A stretch of DNA of 64,000 bases from Saposhnikovia divaricata. Taxonomy: Eukaryota > Streptophyta > Magnoliopsida > Apiales > Apiaceae. The notes below the pieces were generated by a model. That model was not told the DNA's origin, made no database searches, and saw nothing but the letters and a program-made list of their open reading frames with translations. Within the stretch, counting starts at the first letter, position 1. The number at the start of each line of letters is the position of its first letter. This document shows positions 12,250 to 23,666 of this stretch, piece after piece. The translations under genes and the position numbers were made by a program. The stretch covers positions 2,666,803-2,730,802 of the forward strand of contig CM071599.1 in the NCBI GenBank assembly GCA_036435485.1, in the 5' to 3' direction.

Positions 12250-12429
12250 ATAATAAAAGTGGAAGCCATGGAGCAAACAGAAGACTGACTAGATTTCAAA
12301 GACCAAAAAGAAAAAGATGGGGGAGAGTGTGGGGACACACATACACAAGCAGCTCAAATTTGCTGTTTCGCACAAAATTTCGAGAATCACTTTTTTTTGT
12401 CTCCTCTCCCCCTCTTATTCTTTTCTTTA

Positions 12430-12445
12430 CCCTTTATATATACAC
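12430..12445 (+). promoter_or_regulatory. Candidate TATA box of the WAV3-like gene
   Basis: CTTTATATATACAC lies about 210 bp upstream of the chosen ATG, after a pyrimidine-rich stretch. It is the best TATA match in the 5' flank. No transcription start is known. Confidence 0.4.
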
Positions 12446-12645
12446 ACATATCTACATACACCCCGTACCATTGTGCCTACAGTCTTGCCCATTCTGTATC
12501 TATCTACAATCATTTACATGTTGTACATGTCTTATTATTACCACTTATTCTGTCCTGCAACTAGCCTAGCATCACTTGGGTGTTACAAAATATTCATAAA
12601 GTATTATTAGTGACAAGGTACATTACATTGTTAAGAGTTGATGAA

Positions 12646-15565
12646 ATGGTGGTTAGAAGCAAGAAACTGAAGAGGGCTGTCAAGAAATTGTTCCAAACTT
12701 GTGCTGGTGCTGGCCCTTGCTCTTTCTATCCATCTACACCTCCACCCCATGTTCATCCCCTTGCTCTTACTACTGTATGTAAACCCTCCCCCCCCCCTCT
12801 CTCTCCCTCTCTGTCATTTCCTTTCTTTTATCAACAACAGTAAATTCAAGGCCTGCAAATGCATTTTGATTTAATTTAGTTTTTTTTCTGGGTTTAGGTA
12901 ATCAAGAATTCTGAACCAATTAGTGATGAAATGCCTAACTGCAACACCAGTGCTCCTCCTAAGGTATTTACTTAACTTGTGCACTTAAATAAATATATAT
13001 GTACTTGTTGTTCTTCATGCTGCAATTTGGATTACATCAAGTATATGTGTGTGCCTTTTTATGTTTGAAATAAGTAATTTTCATACAATGTAGTTAAATT
13101 GATATGTTAATGTGAATTTAGTTTTCTGGGATTCGTTGTTCCAGATCCATTTTGATCTCAGTCACGGGGAGAGCCGTACATGATAAATGATTTTCGCCTT
13201 TAAAATGTTTTAAGCCTTTAAAACAAGACACACTTTCCCTTTTTTTTTGTTCTTCCTTCTTCTCCCTGGTGGCTGTGCCTGATAAATTTTGTAAAGATGA
13301 ACGGGTCCTTATGGATTGGTTTAATTTAACGACGATCTTCATTGCCAACAAAGTACTCACTAGTCTAACAGAGTGTCTCCAACCCCTGACTTTTATGTTA
13401 CTCAACAGATAGAGAACAAATTCCCCTTGATATCTTGGCCAAATAAACTATAACTAGTAACTACTTTACAATCTCTGTTAACAAGTGATTGTTATGATAA
13501 CTTAGAATGCCCCTTGAATGCGTGTCCTTAATATTGTTCTTATTGTCTTTGTTAATTAAGCATGAAACAAGACTGCCTTCTCATAAGCCATAAAAACAAA
13601 AACAACTTTCCCTTTATTCCTTTTTCTCCCTGGTGACCTGTGCCTGATCAACTTAGTGGCGAAGGAGTGGTCCTTATTTATGGATTTAAGTAATAAATCA
13701 TCCTTATTGTCAATAAAGTAATCACTAGTTTCTTTTTCTAGAAAAACAAAATTACTCCCTCCGTCTCACAATTCTTTTCTCGTTTAATATATCGGGACTG
13801 TCCAAATATAGTCATGAGTGATCTTGTTGGATTCGTATTTATGAGTACTTTAATACAGTGAAGTTTTTATATTTAAAACTAATACGAAATTAAAGATATT
13901 AACGATAAAAAATGTGTGTTGGCAAACGTGATAAAGGTAAACAGGAAAAGTTTTAAGAGATAGAGGGAGTACCTTTCTTCTTAAGACAATAGAACAAGAA
14001 AATTCAAAAGAAAAGAAAGTACTCGAGTATAATTACATTTCAAATCAAGTAGTAATTAATAAGTTTCTCATGCGACAACTTCAGAAGTTTTTGTGCATGG
14101 TTGCAATTTCATCCTATCAACATCTATTTTTATAAGATCGTGCAGGTGAAGTGTAGCTAAATTTTCGAGGACTAACAAATTTCCCTTTCTTTTATGGCAG
14201 AATTTGTGTGCAATTTGCCTAGATCCCCTGAGTTACAACACAGCCACCAGTCCAGGGCAAGCCATATTCACTGCTCAGTGTTCTCATGCATTCCACTTCA
14301 CTTGCATTTCCTCAAATGTCCGCCATGGTGGTGTCACATGTCCTATATGTCGTGCACAATGGACTCAGCTGCCACGCAACCTAGTTGCACCTTTTTCTCT
14401 ACCTGCCAATCAAACTGATCCCGTCCTCCAAATCCTAGATGACTCCATTGCCTCTTTCCGGGTCCACCGCCGCTCATTCATCCGCACTGCTCGTTATAAT
14501 GATGATGACCCTATACAGCCTGAGCACCCAGTGAATCATTCTCGCCTTGATCTGACTCTTATATCCGTACCAATTACTCATTCTAGCCCTCACACATGCT
14601 TGCATCAAATTCCAGTGTCTGATATATGCCATCTTTGTGGAAATTCATCACATCCCCACACAAATAGCTCTTTGTCCTTATTGACAGCATCACCGCATCA
14701 TTTCGATCCAACTGGACAAAGCCCGTATACTAATCTTTCCAGTAATAGAACTTATTTATGTGTGCGCCTAGCACATCAACCATCAACTGACATGGTCTTA
14801 GTCATAAGCCCTAGTGGGTCCAACTTAAGGCTGATGAAGCAATACATGGCTCTCGTGGTATTCTCAATGAGACCTATTGATCGTTTAGCAATTGTTGCCT
14901 ACTCTTCTGCCGCAGCTCGAGTTTTTCCACTTAGGCGCATGACTTCCTGTGGCAAACGAACAGCTTTACAAGTCATTGATCGTCTCTATTATATGGGCAA
15001 CACAGAACCTATCGAAGGACTCAAAAAGGGAGTTAAGATACTCGCTGACCGCAACCATGAAAACTTGGAGTCGTGTATCTTGCATTTGTCTGGCGGAACA
15101 ACAAGATCCTATCATAACTTTGACATGGAAGTCCTTATTCCGATCCATCGTTTTCATGTAGGATATGGCTTTGGCACTTTGCATGGGCTTGTCATACATG
15201 AATTTGACAATTTCCTAGCCAGGGTGCTTGGAGGTGCTCTCAGAGATATCCAATTAAGGATCGATTCAAGGATTGTAAGACTGGGTGAACTAAGAGGTGG
15301 TGAAGAAAGGAGAATCCCACTAAATATGATCGAGGCTGGACATGTTCGTGTGGAGTATAGCTACGTTGATAATGGGGAAGATGAATGCATTAGGACAGGG
15401 GAAATCATAGTTGGACTAGAGTGTAAAAGAGAGAGGAACGAGGAGATAGGAGCCGGAGGGGTTATCGTAGATGGTAGGTTTAGTACTACTTCTAGAGGGT
15501 GGGATTATCGTGACCCTTATATGGCTAGACGATGGGCTAAACACTTGCACGGATATAGACAGTGA
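12646..15565 (+). CDS. RING-H2 / VWA E3 ubiquitin ligase, WAV3 family, three exons
   Basis: Exons 12646-12774, 12898-12963 and 14201-15565 join in frame at GT-AG borders to 519 aa. The N-terminus is basic (VRSKKLKRAVKKLF). A RING-H2 finger follows from residue 68: CAICLDP, then QCSHAFHFTC and CPICRAQW, giving the C3H2C3 zinc ligands. A von Willebrand A-like domain starts near residue 262 (DMVLVISPSGSN) and runs through DRLAIVAYSS and the GNTEPIEGLKKG motif. A beta-rich C-terminal region follows. This order is that of the WAVY GROWTH 3 family, RING E3 ligases acting in root gravitropism and growth. Odd point: the metal-site motif usually reads DxSGS, but the first Asp is replaced (SPSGS). The large second intron (12964-14200) carries a Stowaway-like MITE. 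The member within the family is not fixed. Confidence 0.88.
13755..13969. mobile_element. Stowaway-like MITE in intron 2 of the WAV3-like gene
   Basis: Ends CTCCCTCCGTC at 13755 and GAGGGAG at 13963-13969 are inverted repeats flanked by TA (13753-13754, 13970-13971). The 215-bp size, TA target and CTCCCTCCGT terminus match Stowaway (mariner-type) MITEs. No ORF. Confidence 0.85.
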
Positions 15566-15900
15566 AGAAAAGGGCAAATGCTCAAAAAAGTAAGATTATG
15601 CAGTAGCTTATGTTCTGAATTTGAAATACTTAAGGGGCAACAATGTGAAATATGCAGGAGCTTATGTTATGGATTTTCAAGAAGTGTAAATTATAATGGT
15701 ATACGTTCTTGGTTTACACTGTCGGCGGTGAAAGTTCAAATCAATCTATTAGCAAATGATCATGTTGTTGCAGAAACTGTATCTCCATTAAGCGTTTCCC
15801 TTAGAAATTAAAATTCATGACAGACCCCGCACCGACACGTCCAACGGTTACAACGTTATAAGGCCATGAAAAATTGTACTACATATCACTTTGATTCTTT
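15566..15900. other. 3' UTR/flank of the WAV3-like gene
   Basis: Transcribed tail is likely but no polyadenylation site is certain. The stretch ends at the target duplication of the Copia element. Confidence 0.45.
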
Positions 15901-15905
15901 GCTAG

Positions 15906-16615
15906 TGACAGGAAAATGAATTAAAATGCTTATTTTTCAATGAATTTGTTATACAAACAAGCTCCTGTATTTATAAATTAGCTGCCAAAACTGACTAAAT
16001 CTGCTGCCTAAACTGACTAAATAAAAAACCAAACCAAACATACCCAGCATATCCCGCTCAGAGCAGGGTCTGGGGAGGGTAGGTTGGACGCAGACCATGC
16101 CCCCACTTTTTAGGGTAGGGAGGCTGTATCCGTGAAGACCCTCGGCTATGTGCACGACATATACGGTGAGTGATATATACAAAGGAATGTAAAAGATATG
16201 CGACAAAGTTCACAGCAATACCTGCGCCCATGGCTTTCTCCACACGGGACTTACCTACCATGCCCCTAGATACCACCAAGCGAAGCTCCCTGCACCTGCA
16301 CAACCGGGAAACATATGATAATAAAAATGAAAAAATGAAACTGGAAAAAGATAGCGAAAAAGCCGAACTCCTAAGATATGGCCATCCGAGACAACCCAAT
16401 TCTGAGGTTCTCCACTACAGAGCCGTCCCCTAGAAGAAAGTCCACCACTCTGATCTGCCGCCTCCACGAGCACCTGTCAGCAGTCATGGTTTCACTTAGG
16501 TTCATAGCCTAAACTGACTAAATCTGCTGTCTAAATCTGCCTAATTATGCTGTCAAAACTGACTACCTAAATCTGCCTAATTATGCTGTCAAAACTGACT
16601 AAATCTATATTGACA
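15906..16615 (-). repeat. 3' LTR of the Copia element, interrupted
   Basis: Homologous to 20779-21036 over both ends, with an inserted retroposon at 16023-16506. It contains several copies of AAACTGACTAAATCTGCTG, an internal tandem motif that also varies in number in the other LTR. Confidence 0.92.
16023..16506 (-). mobile_element. Retroposon with an Au-SINE-like 3' end inside the Copia LTR
   Basis: The 484-bp insert is flanked by a perfect 17-bp duplication beginning GCCTAAACTG (16006-16022 and 16507-16523). On the minus strand its last 80 bases carry CCAGACCCTGCTCTGAGCGG and GGGATATGCTGGGTATG and end T-rich, closely resembling the 3' part of Au-type SINEs and of the SINE at 53.1-53.3 kb. 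The first 400 bases have no A/B box that I can find. It may be a 5'-truncated LINE or a composite SINE using the same 3' tail. Confidence 0.75.
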
Positions 16616-16626
16616 TCCCCCTCAAA
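16616..16626 (-). other. Polypurine tract of the Copia element
   Basis: On the minus strand, TTTGAGGGGGA abuts the 3' LTR, the position used to prime plus-strand DNA synthesis. Confidence 0.8.
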
Positions 16627-19600
16627 TTGATGCTGGTAAATCTACAAGCATCAATTTGCCACAAAAAAAGTTGTGTCGTTGGCGCGTCAAAGCTTTTGTG
16701 AGGACATCAGCTGTTTGAAGAGTAGTACTAACATGTGGGAGGTTAATAACACCACGAGTAAATGCGTCTCTAATATAATGGCAATCAATTTTGATGTGTT
16801 TTGTGCGTTCATGAAATACCGGATTGGCAACAATCTGAATGGCACTTTTGTTATCAGCATGAAGTGGAGTAGGATTATGTTGAGAAGCTCCAAGCTCATA
16901 AAGAAGACCACGTAACCAAACAATTTCAGAACAAGCTGCAGACATGGATCTATATTCAGCCTCCGTGGAAGATTTAGATACATGATCCTGCTTTTTACAC
17001 TTCCAAGAGATCAAGGCATCTCCAAGGAAAACACACCATCCGGTTGTGGATCGTCTAGTATCCGGGCATCCAGCCCAATCGGCATCACTGTATGCTGTCA
17101 ACTGAATATCAGAGTTTGTAAGAAAAAATAGACCGCGCGTAGGTGACCCAATTAAATATCGAATAATACGCTTTACTGCAACAAGATGAAAATGCCGAGG
17201 GGATTGCATGAATCTACTAACTATATGAACAGCGTAGGGGATATCGGGTCTTGTAAGAGTTAGGTAGATAAGGCTACCAACCAACTTTCTGTATAAATAA
17301 GGATTAGGCAAAAGCTCCCCGTCATCTTTTCGATATTTAACATTCACCTCCATTGGTGTATCAACAGCAGTAGCTTCCTTTAAACCAGCCAACTCAATAA
17401 GATCTTTGACATATTTATGCTGATTTAAGAATACCCCTCGATTTCGAGAATGAACTTCTAGACCCAAAAAATATTGAAGATTCCCAAGATCTTTCATTTG
17501 AAATGTACTATGCAACATCTTTTTAAGTTTAGAGATAAGCACAGTGTCGTTGCCAGTTATGATAATATCATCAACATAGACCAGGAGAAAAACCATACCC
17601 GTTGTTGTCTTATGAAAGAAGAGAGATGAATCATATTGGCTTTGTGTAAAAGAGAAGTTGATGAGAGTACTGCGAAACTTATCAAACCATTCTCTAGGAG
17701 ACTGCCTCAGCCCATACAAAGTGCGCCTTAACCTGCAAACTTTATCTGGAGCTATCCAATCCATACCATGTGGAAGTTTCATGTAAATTTCTTCTTTTAG
17801 ATCCCCATTTAAGAAAGCATTTTTTACATCCATCTAATGTAAAGACCAAGATTTAGAGGAAGCAACAACAAGAATGGTTCTTACTGTGGTCATTTTTGCA
17901 ACTGGTGCAAATGTCTCTTCATAGTTGATTCCATATTCTTGTTTATTGCCAAGTGCAACCAGTCGAGCTTTGTATCGATCTAGCGAGCCATCAGATTTGA
18001 GTTTCACACTATAAACCCACTTACTTCCTATTGGCTTGACATTTGGAGGTAAGGAAACAATGTCCCAAGTATGATTTTCCGCAAGAGCTTGAAGTTCTGT
18101 TTCCATTGCTTGTTGCCAACACTCATCTTCCATAGCCTGTTTATAAGAAGTAGGAATAGAAATAGGAGACAAAGTAGTGGTCATGACTACTGGATTTGAA
18201 AAACCATACATGTCAGGAGGTTTTGAAATTCTTGAGCTTCTCCGAATTGGAGGTGGATCATTGGAAGTTGATACAATAGGATCAGGATCAGGTGTTTTCG
18301 AAAGAATCGTAGGAGCCGTAATGGGAGAAGTGCGTCTATTATAAACATGGCCTGGTTTAAATCTTTGTGTTGCTGTTGATCACTCGGGAAAGTGTGGTAA
18401 TATAGCAGTAGATGGGGGATGTGAAGTCATTGGTGTGATAAAAAATGGCTGATTTTCAAAGAAAATAACATTTCTAGGCACACGAATTCGACGGGCCTTA
18501 GGATCATAGAAAAGAAAACCTTTTTGGGTGCCACCATAGTCTAAGAAAGCACACTTGACAGATTGAGCAGTAAGTTTATTTCTTTCATGTGGTTGAAGAT
18601 GAACAAAACAAACACATCCGAAAATATGAAGATTAGAATAATCTGGTGCATCTTCATACAAACGAAGGTAGGGAGATTCATTGTTTATGGTGGGGGATGG
18701 TAATCTGTTAATCAAATAAACAGCAGTAGACAAGGCTTCACACCAAAAATGAGATGGAACACCAGACTCAATGAGAAGAGTTCGAACGACATCAAGAAGA
18801 TGACGATTCTTCCTCTCAGCCATGCCGTTTTGTTGTGGAGTTGATGGACAAGAACGTTATGATATGATTCCATGAGTTTGAAGGAAAGATTGAAATTCGT
18901 TTGATATATATTCACCACCTGAATCATATTGCAAAATTTTGATTCTAGCAGAAAATTGTGTTTCGATTAATGCATGGAAGGTTTTGAACGCATTGAAGAC
19001 TTCACTTTTAGATCGAAGAAAATATACCCAAGTAAAATGAGTGAAATCGTCTATGAAAGTAACAAAATATTTGTTGTGATGATGAGAAATTACTGGTGAA
19101 ATACCCCATACATCAGTATGTCCAAGTTCAAAAGCTTTGGTGGTGTGGGATTTATGCAATGGAAAATGAAGTGTTTTGCTTTTACCAAGTTTGCAAGATG
19201 CACAATCAACAATTTTTGAAGACTTCGAAAATTTATTTCCAAGCAAACCAGATTTTGTTAAAACACTAAGAACGTGTGAATTTGGATACCCTAACTGTTT
19301 ATGCCACACTTGATTATTACATTCAACAGAATTACAAGAAACGTAATTTGACACTAGAGAGGGTGATGGAAGTAAAGGAAATAGACGTCCCACTTTAGGC
19401 CCCTTCGCGATCATCTTCCCGGACACTTGATCCTGCACAAAGCAACCAGAATTTGAAAATTGAACAGTATAATTGTTATCAACTAATTGCCCAACAGATA
19501 TAAGATTAGCGGACAACTTTGGGGAGATAAAAACAGTATTCAGAGATGCTGAAATATCACCAACAGCAGTTATAGGTAAGGAGTTACCATCAGCGGTTTG

Positions 19601-20671
19601 AATATGAAGATCTCCTTTATATTTTTGGACATTATTAAGGGGTAATGTTGTGCTAGTCATATGATTTGAAGCAGCAGAATCAAAATACCAAGGCTTATGA
19701 GCAGAATTTTTGTTACCTGAAATTCCTAAAGTTGAAAATGCATTAACTATCACCTGTTGGATCATTTCAGGAGTAATAGAATACTGACCAAAATTAGGAG
19801 CATTTGAGGATCCAACTGAGACGTAGGCAGTTTCAGATTTCTTTGGAGGACGGATTGGACAATCTTTGATGATGTGCCCTGCTTTCTTGCAATAATTACA
19901 AAAAAATTTAGAGCAACTAGTAGCAACATGTCCAAATCCTTTGCAACTATAGCATTGGATCGTACTCATATCTCTTCCACCTCTATGATTTCCTTGGGCA
20001 GCATATGCAACAGGAATTGGAGAAGAATTCTGCGTTTTTTGATCGATGAAAGTCTGTGTCACAAGCCGCTGTTCATCCCGAAAAAGCTCTCCGAGGCAAG
20101 CATCAATTGAAGGCACTGGATTTCTATTCATGAGGTTGGACTTGATTGGTTCAAAATCACCTCGTAATTTCATCAAAAACTGGTCACATTTGCTCGTCTC
20201 ATGTATACTTTGTACAGCAGCTAGTCCTTCAGAAAGCACACTCTCTTACACAATATCAATGTATTCACCCCATAAATTCTCGAAAGAAGAATAAAACTCT
20301 TGAATTGTCATGCTCCCTTGACTGAGTTGGCTCAACTCAAGCTCTAATTGAAAACGTCGGGCTGCGTTGCTTTGGTTGTAAACTTTCTTCAAATATCCCC
20401 ACATATCTTTAGAAGTCTTGCAAGGCCTGAGATTGAGAATCATGGAGGGCTCCATACTCCCAAGAATCCAAGACATAATTTGAGCATCCTTCACCTTCCA
20501 TTTAGCAAGGTTTTCCTTTTCTTTTTCTTTGGTGGCTGGTGTAGAAACGGTGCCATCAACATGACCCCATAATTCTTTTCCCTTGACAAGAATTTCAAAT
20601 TGGAAAGACCAAGCAGAATAGTTCTTCCCATTAAATTGAACAAGGAAGTTATTTCCTTGCTCTAATGACAT
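16622..20671 (-). pseudogene. Copia gag-pol polyprotein with four nonsense codons
   Basis: The order on the minus strand is gag (20671 onward, starting MSLEQGNNFLVQFNGKNYSA), then two CCHC knuckles (CYSCKGFGHVATSC and CNYCKKAGHIIKDC). Protease follows (WYFDSAASNHM), then integrase (HTDVWG, FIDDFTHFTW and DSGGEY with the D-D-E residues), reverse transcriptase (ETFAPVAKM, YVDDIIITGND) and RNase H (SDADWAGCPD, KSSTEAEYRS). The frame is the same throughout, but stops occur at 20246-20248, about 18857, about 18380 and 17834-17836. The last three fit CAA to TAA, CGA to TGA and CAG to TAG, changes expected from deamination of methylated C. No frameshift is seen. It encodes no complete protein now. 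Confidence 0.93.
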
Positions 20672-20760
20672 GATTAAAGAAGAAACAAGAACCAGGAGAT
20701 GAATTCCAAAAAAAATTTGACAGGAAAACTAGACAAGAAATACAAGAGCAGATTATTAAG

Positions 20761-20778
20761 AGATCAGCTCTGATACCA
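20761..20778 (-). other. Primer binding site of the Copia element
   Basis: Directly inside the 5' LTR, the minus strand reads TGGTATCAGAGCTGATCT, matching the 3' end of plant initiator methionine tRNA, the usual Copia primer. Confidence 0.88.
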
Positions 20779-21036
20779 TGACAGAAAAATGAATGAAAAT
20801 GCTTATTTTTCAATGAATTTGTTATACAAACAAGCTCCTGTATTTATAGGTACAGCAGAGCTAATTAAGGCTGTAAATTAGCTGCCAAAACTGACTAAAT
20901 CTGCTGCCAAAACTGACTAAATCTGCTGCCTAAACTGACTAAATCTGCTGCCTAAATCTGCCTAATTATACAGTCAAAACTGACTACCTAAATCTGCCTA
21001 ATTATGCTGTCAAAACTGACTAAATCTATATTGACA
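20779..21036 (-). repeat. 5' LTR of the Copia element
   Basis: 258 bp, with TG...CA ends on the element strand, and homologous to the two ends of the 3' LTR. Confidence 0.93.
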
Positions 21037-23125
21037 GCTAGTATTAAGCAGAGAGTATTTCTGGTTTGTCAGAAATCGGAACCATAATCTTTAAATTTAC
21101 TTTTCAAAACAAAAAATCGAAACCATAGTCAAACCATATTTTGTGCACAAAACATTAGAGCATTATTAGGTATAAAACAGACCCAATCAAATAGAGTAAA
21201 GAAATTTAGGTATTGGGTCAGCCCAATAACACACTAAGCTACATTAGAGCATGTGCTCTACTAGTCTACTTCACATTGATTAATTTAAAATTTGAGAAAG
21301 GGGGTCACCATCTTTCTTCTTACAAGAATTCATTCCGACAACTTAACTAATATTTTAAATATGATATAATATCTTTTTATAACAAAAATAAATTTTTATC
21401 TAATTTTCTAATTTAATATTTATTTAATTTTAATATAATATAATGAGTAGCACTCTATATAGAGAACCGTCACTACGCCATAGATGACTTTACACAACAT
21501 TTTTGCATGGTGTTGCCGTCTGAAAAAGTGATGCCGTAGTTATTTTCATCCTTACCTATTACAACACCAAGTATTTGTGTTAGCTTAGACATGAAAAGTG
21601 TTGGCGTAGATGTTGCATAATGTATATGATTAACTAAAATATAAATTAAAAAATCATTTTTCATAAAAGTGATAAAAATTCTTAAGAATGATTTTTTTTT
21701 TTAGAATTTGAATTTGAGTGAATGATATTTTTTTGAAAGTAATTTATTTTTCAATAATTTTAAAATTGTTAAATTTAAAATTTTACGTTTTTTAATTATG
21801 AAATTGTATATATGTATTAAAAATAATTCACACAATAAATAACACTTTACATAAAACAATAAAAAAATTGTGACATGAATTTATTTGTTATATCAAAAAC
21901 ATTAATAGGAATAAAAATGATGATTTTTTTGAATAATCTGAAATTGAAATATTTTGTAAAAAAAAAGTTTACAAAAATAAAATTTGATGAAATTTAATTT
22001 GTACAAAACTTGCGTAAAAAAGAAAAAGAAAAATGACAGCTTCTGAAATTCAATGAGCGGCAAATTTATACCGCCTAAAATATAGACAATTATTGTCTAA
22101 GTGAAAGAAAAGGGTCAAAACACAATTTAGGGATACACATTGATACCTCAAACACACTCAGTCGCACAATTACTCTCACGCTCAAACACACCACGAATTA
22201 GGGATTCAATTAGGGAGGTTCAATTAGAGCTTCAAAACCTCAATTACATTCTCGAATACTCTCACTCGACGCGAGCTCACTCTCTCTCTCTCAAACACGA
22301 ATTGAAGAACAGATTGAAGACTTGGTGAAGACTATTGGTGTTTGAGTACTTTCAAACTCTCAACCTCCCTCAATATCTCTACCTGAACATGTCTAATTTA
22401 AAGGTGGTTACTAATTTTTAATTGATTTTTCAGGCCATTTGGTGCTTCAAATTGAGGGTTCAAATCCCTCTAGCCGCCCCCTCTTTGTTTGTAATTAGGG
22501 TTGTGCTAATTTATACCTTGAAATCCATATCTTCTCTGCTCGATCTCGTAATCCCTTCAAATCCGGTGAGCTTCTCTACTTTAGTCAGGTACGGTGTGAG
22601 CTTAATAGGACGTCCTGTCCTGATATGCAGCTTCTTCTTCTCAAGTATATAATTCTGTTAATTCTTTCTCGTTTTTTTTATGTTACATGTCATTTCTCGT
22701 TTTGCTTGCAAGTTTTTGAGATTAATCGGATTGTGTTTTGCTGCGATTTAAGGTTTATCGAATCTTGGTCTTCTGATTTTAACTCTCGAGTCTTCTCACG
22801 ACTCATTAGTAATATATATGTAATTGTATTTGTAATGATATTAACTGGGAGTGCAGCTGTCTATCTTGCTATTGAATTTTTTGCAGCAACTAGTCTATTG
22901 GCAACAAGTTCTTAGAGCTAGACTAGACTATAGGCAGTTTACGAGTTGTCACCTAAGAAGTTGAGGTAATTATTTTGAACTTGAGAAGAATCAACGTTTT
23001 GGCTACAATTATTTTGAACTTGAGCGTTGTAGTTAACTCATAGTTGGCAGTTTACTTGTGCTTTGTATGTTCTGTTCTGCATAATTTGACATTATCGCAA
23101 AAAGGCAATTTGTAAATAATATATA

Positions 23126-23427
23126 CTCCCTCCGTCCCTCTCATTTCTTTACAATTACTATTTTGGGATGTCCCTCTCATTTCTTTACGTTACCAAAGTA
23201 GTAAGTTTTTCCACTGTTACACCCACTACTTTCCCTCACTATCTCATATTTAATAATAAAAAATACTATTACACCCACTAATTTCCTTCACTATCTCAAA
23301 TCTATTATTAAATATTGATAGGTCCCACCACTTTACCCACTTTTCATCTAACTTTACTCATTTTTTATATCTTGTCTTGGTCTCCGTGTCCTCCTCCAAT
23401 GTAAACAATTGAGGGGGACAGAGGGAG
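23126..23427. mobile_element. Stowaway-like MITE inside the CACTA element
   Basis: Ends CTCCCTCCGTCCC (from 23126) and GGGGGACAGAGGGAG (to 23427) are inverted repeats flanked by TA at 23124-23125 and 23428-23429. About 300 bp, no ORF. Confidence 0.85.
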
Positions 23428-23666
23428 TATCCAATTTCAATTGATAGGCTTTAGTGTTAAACTGAAAACTGAAACCCTTTCTGTTTGTTTTCAATTTGAA
23501 ATTGAGTATGTTAATTTTAATCTTTATTGTGTTAAACTTTTTTAACTGGATGGACATTACAAATTAAATCGAGTTCTAACTACTCTGTCACTTTAGTGGA
23601 GCAAAGGCATTTGGAATATCTGGTTTGTCATTTGTTTTTTCACATAGCAATCATTTTGCGGATTTT

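Larger units (their letters stand above)
15906..21036 (-). mobile_element. Ty1/Copia LTR retrotransposon, full structure, inactive
   Basis: The 5-bp target duplication GCTAG is at 15901-15905 and 21037-21041. LTRs begin TGACA and end TTGACA (plus-strand reading). The element runs on the minus strand: 5' LTR 20779-21036, PBS at 20761-20778 complementary to initiator Met tRNA (TGGTATCAGAGC), gag-pol 20671-16622, PPT 16616-16626, 3' LTR 15906-16615. The 3' LTR is 452 bp longer because of a 484-bp retroposon and smaller indels. The LTRs also differ by a 25-bp segment and repeat number, so the insertion is not recent. Confidence 0.95.

Noticed and set aside
22430..22485. GGGTTCAAATCCCTCTAGCCGCC resembling the 3' half of a tRNA
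   Set aside because: A B-box-like stretch is present, but no matching 5' half, anticodon arm or A box could be found.
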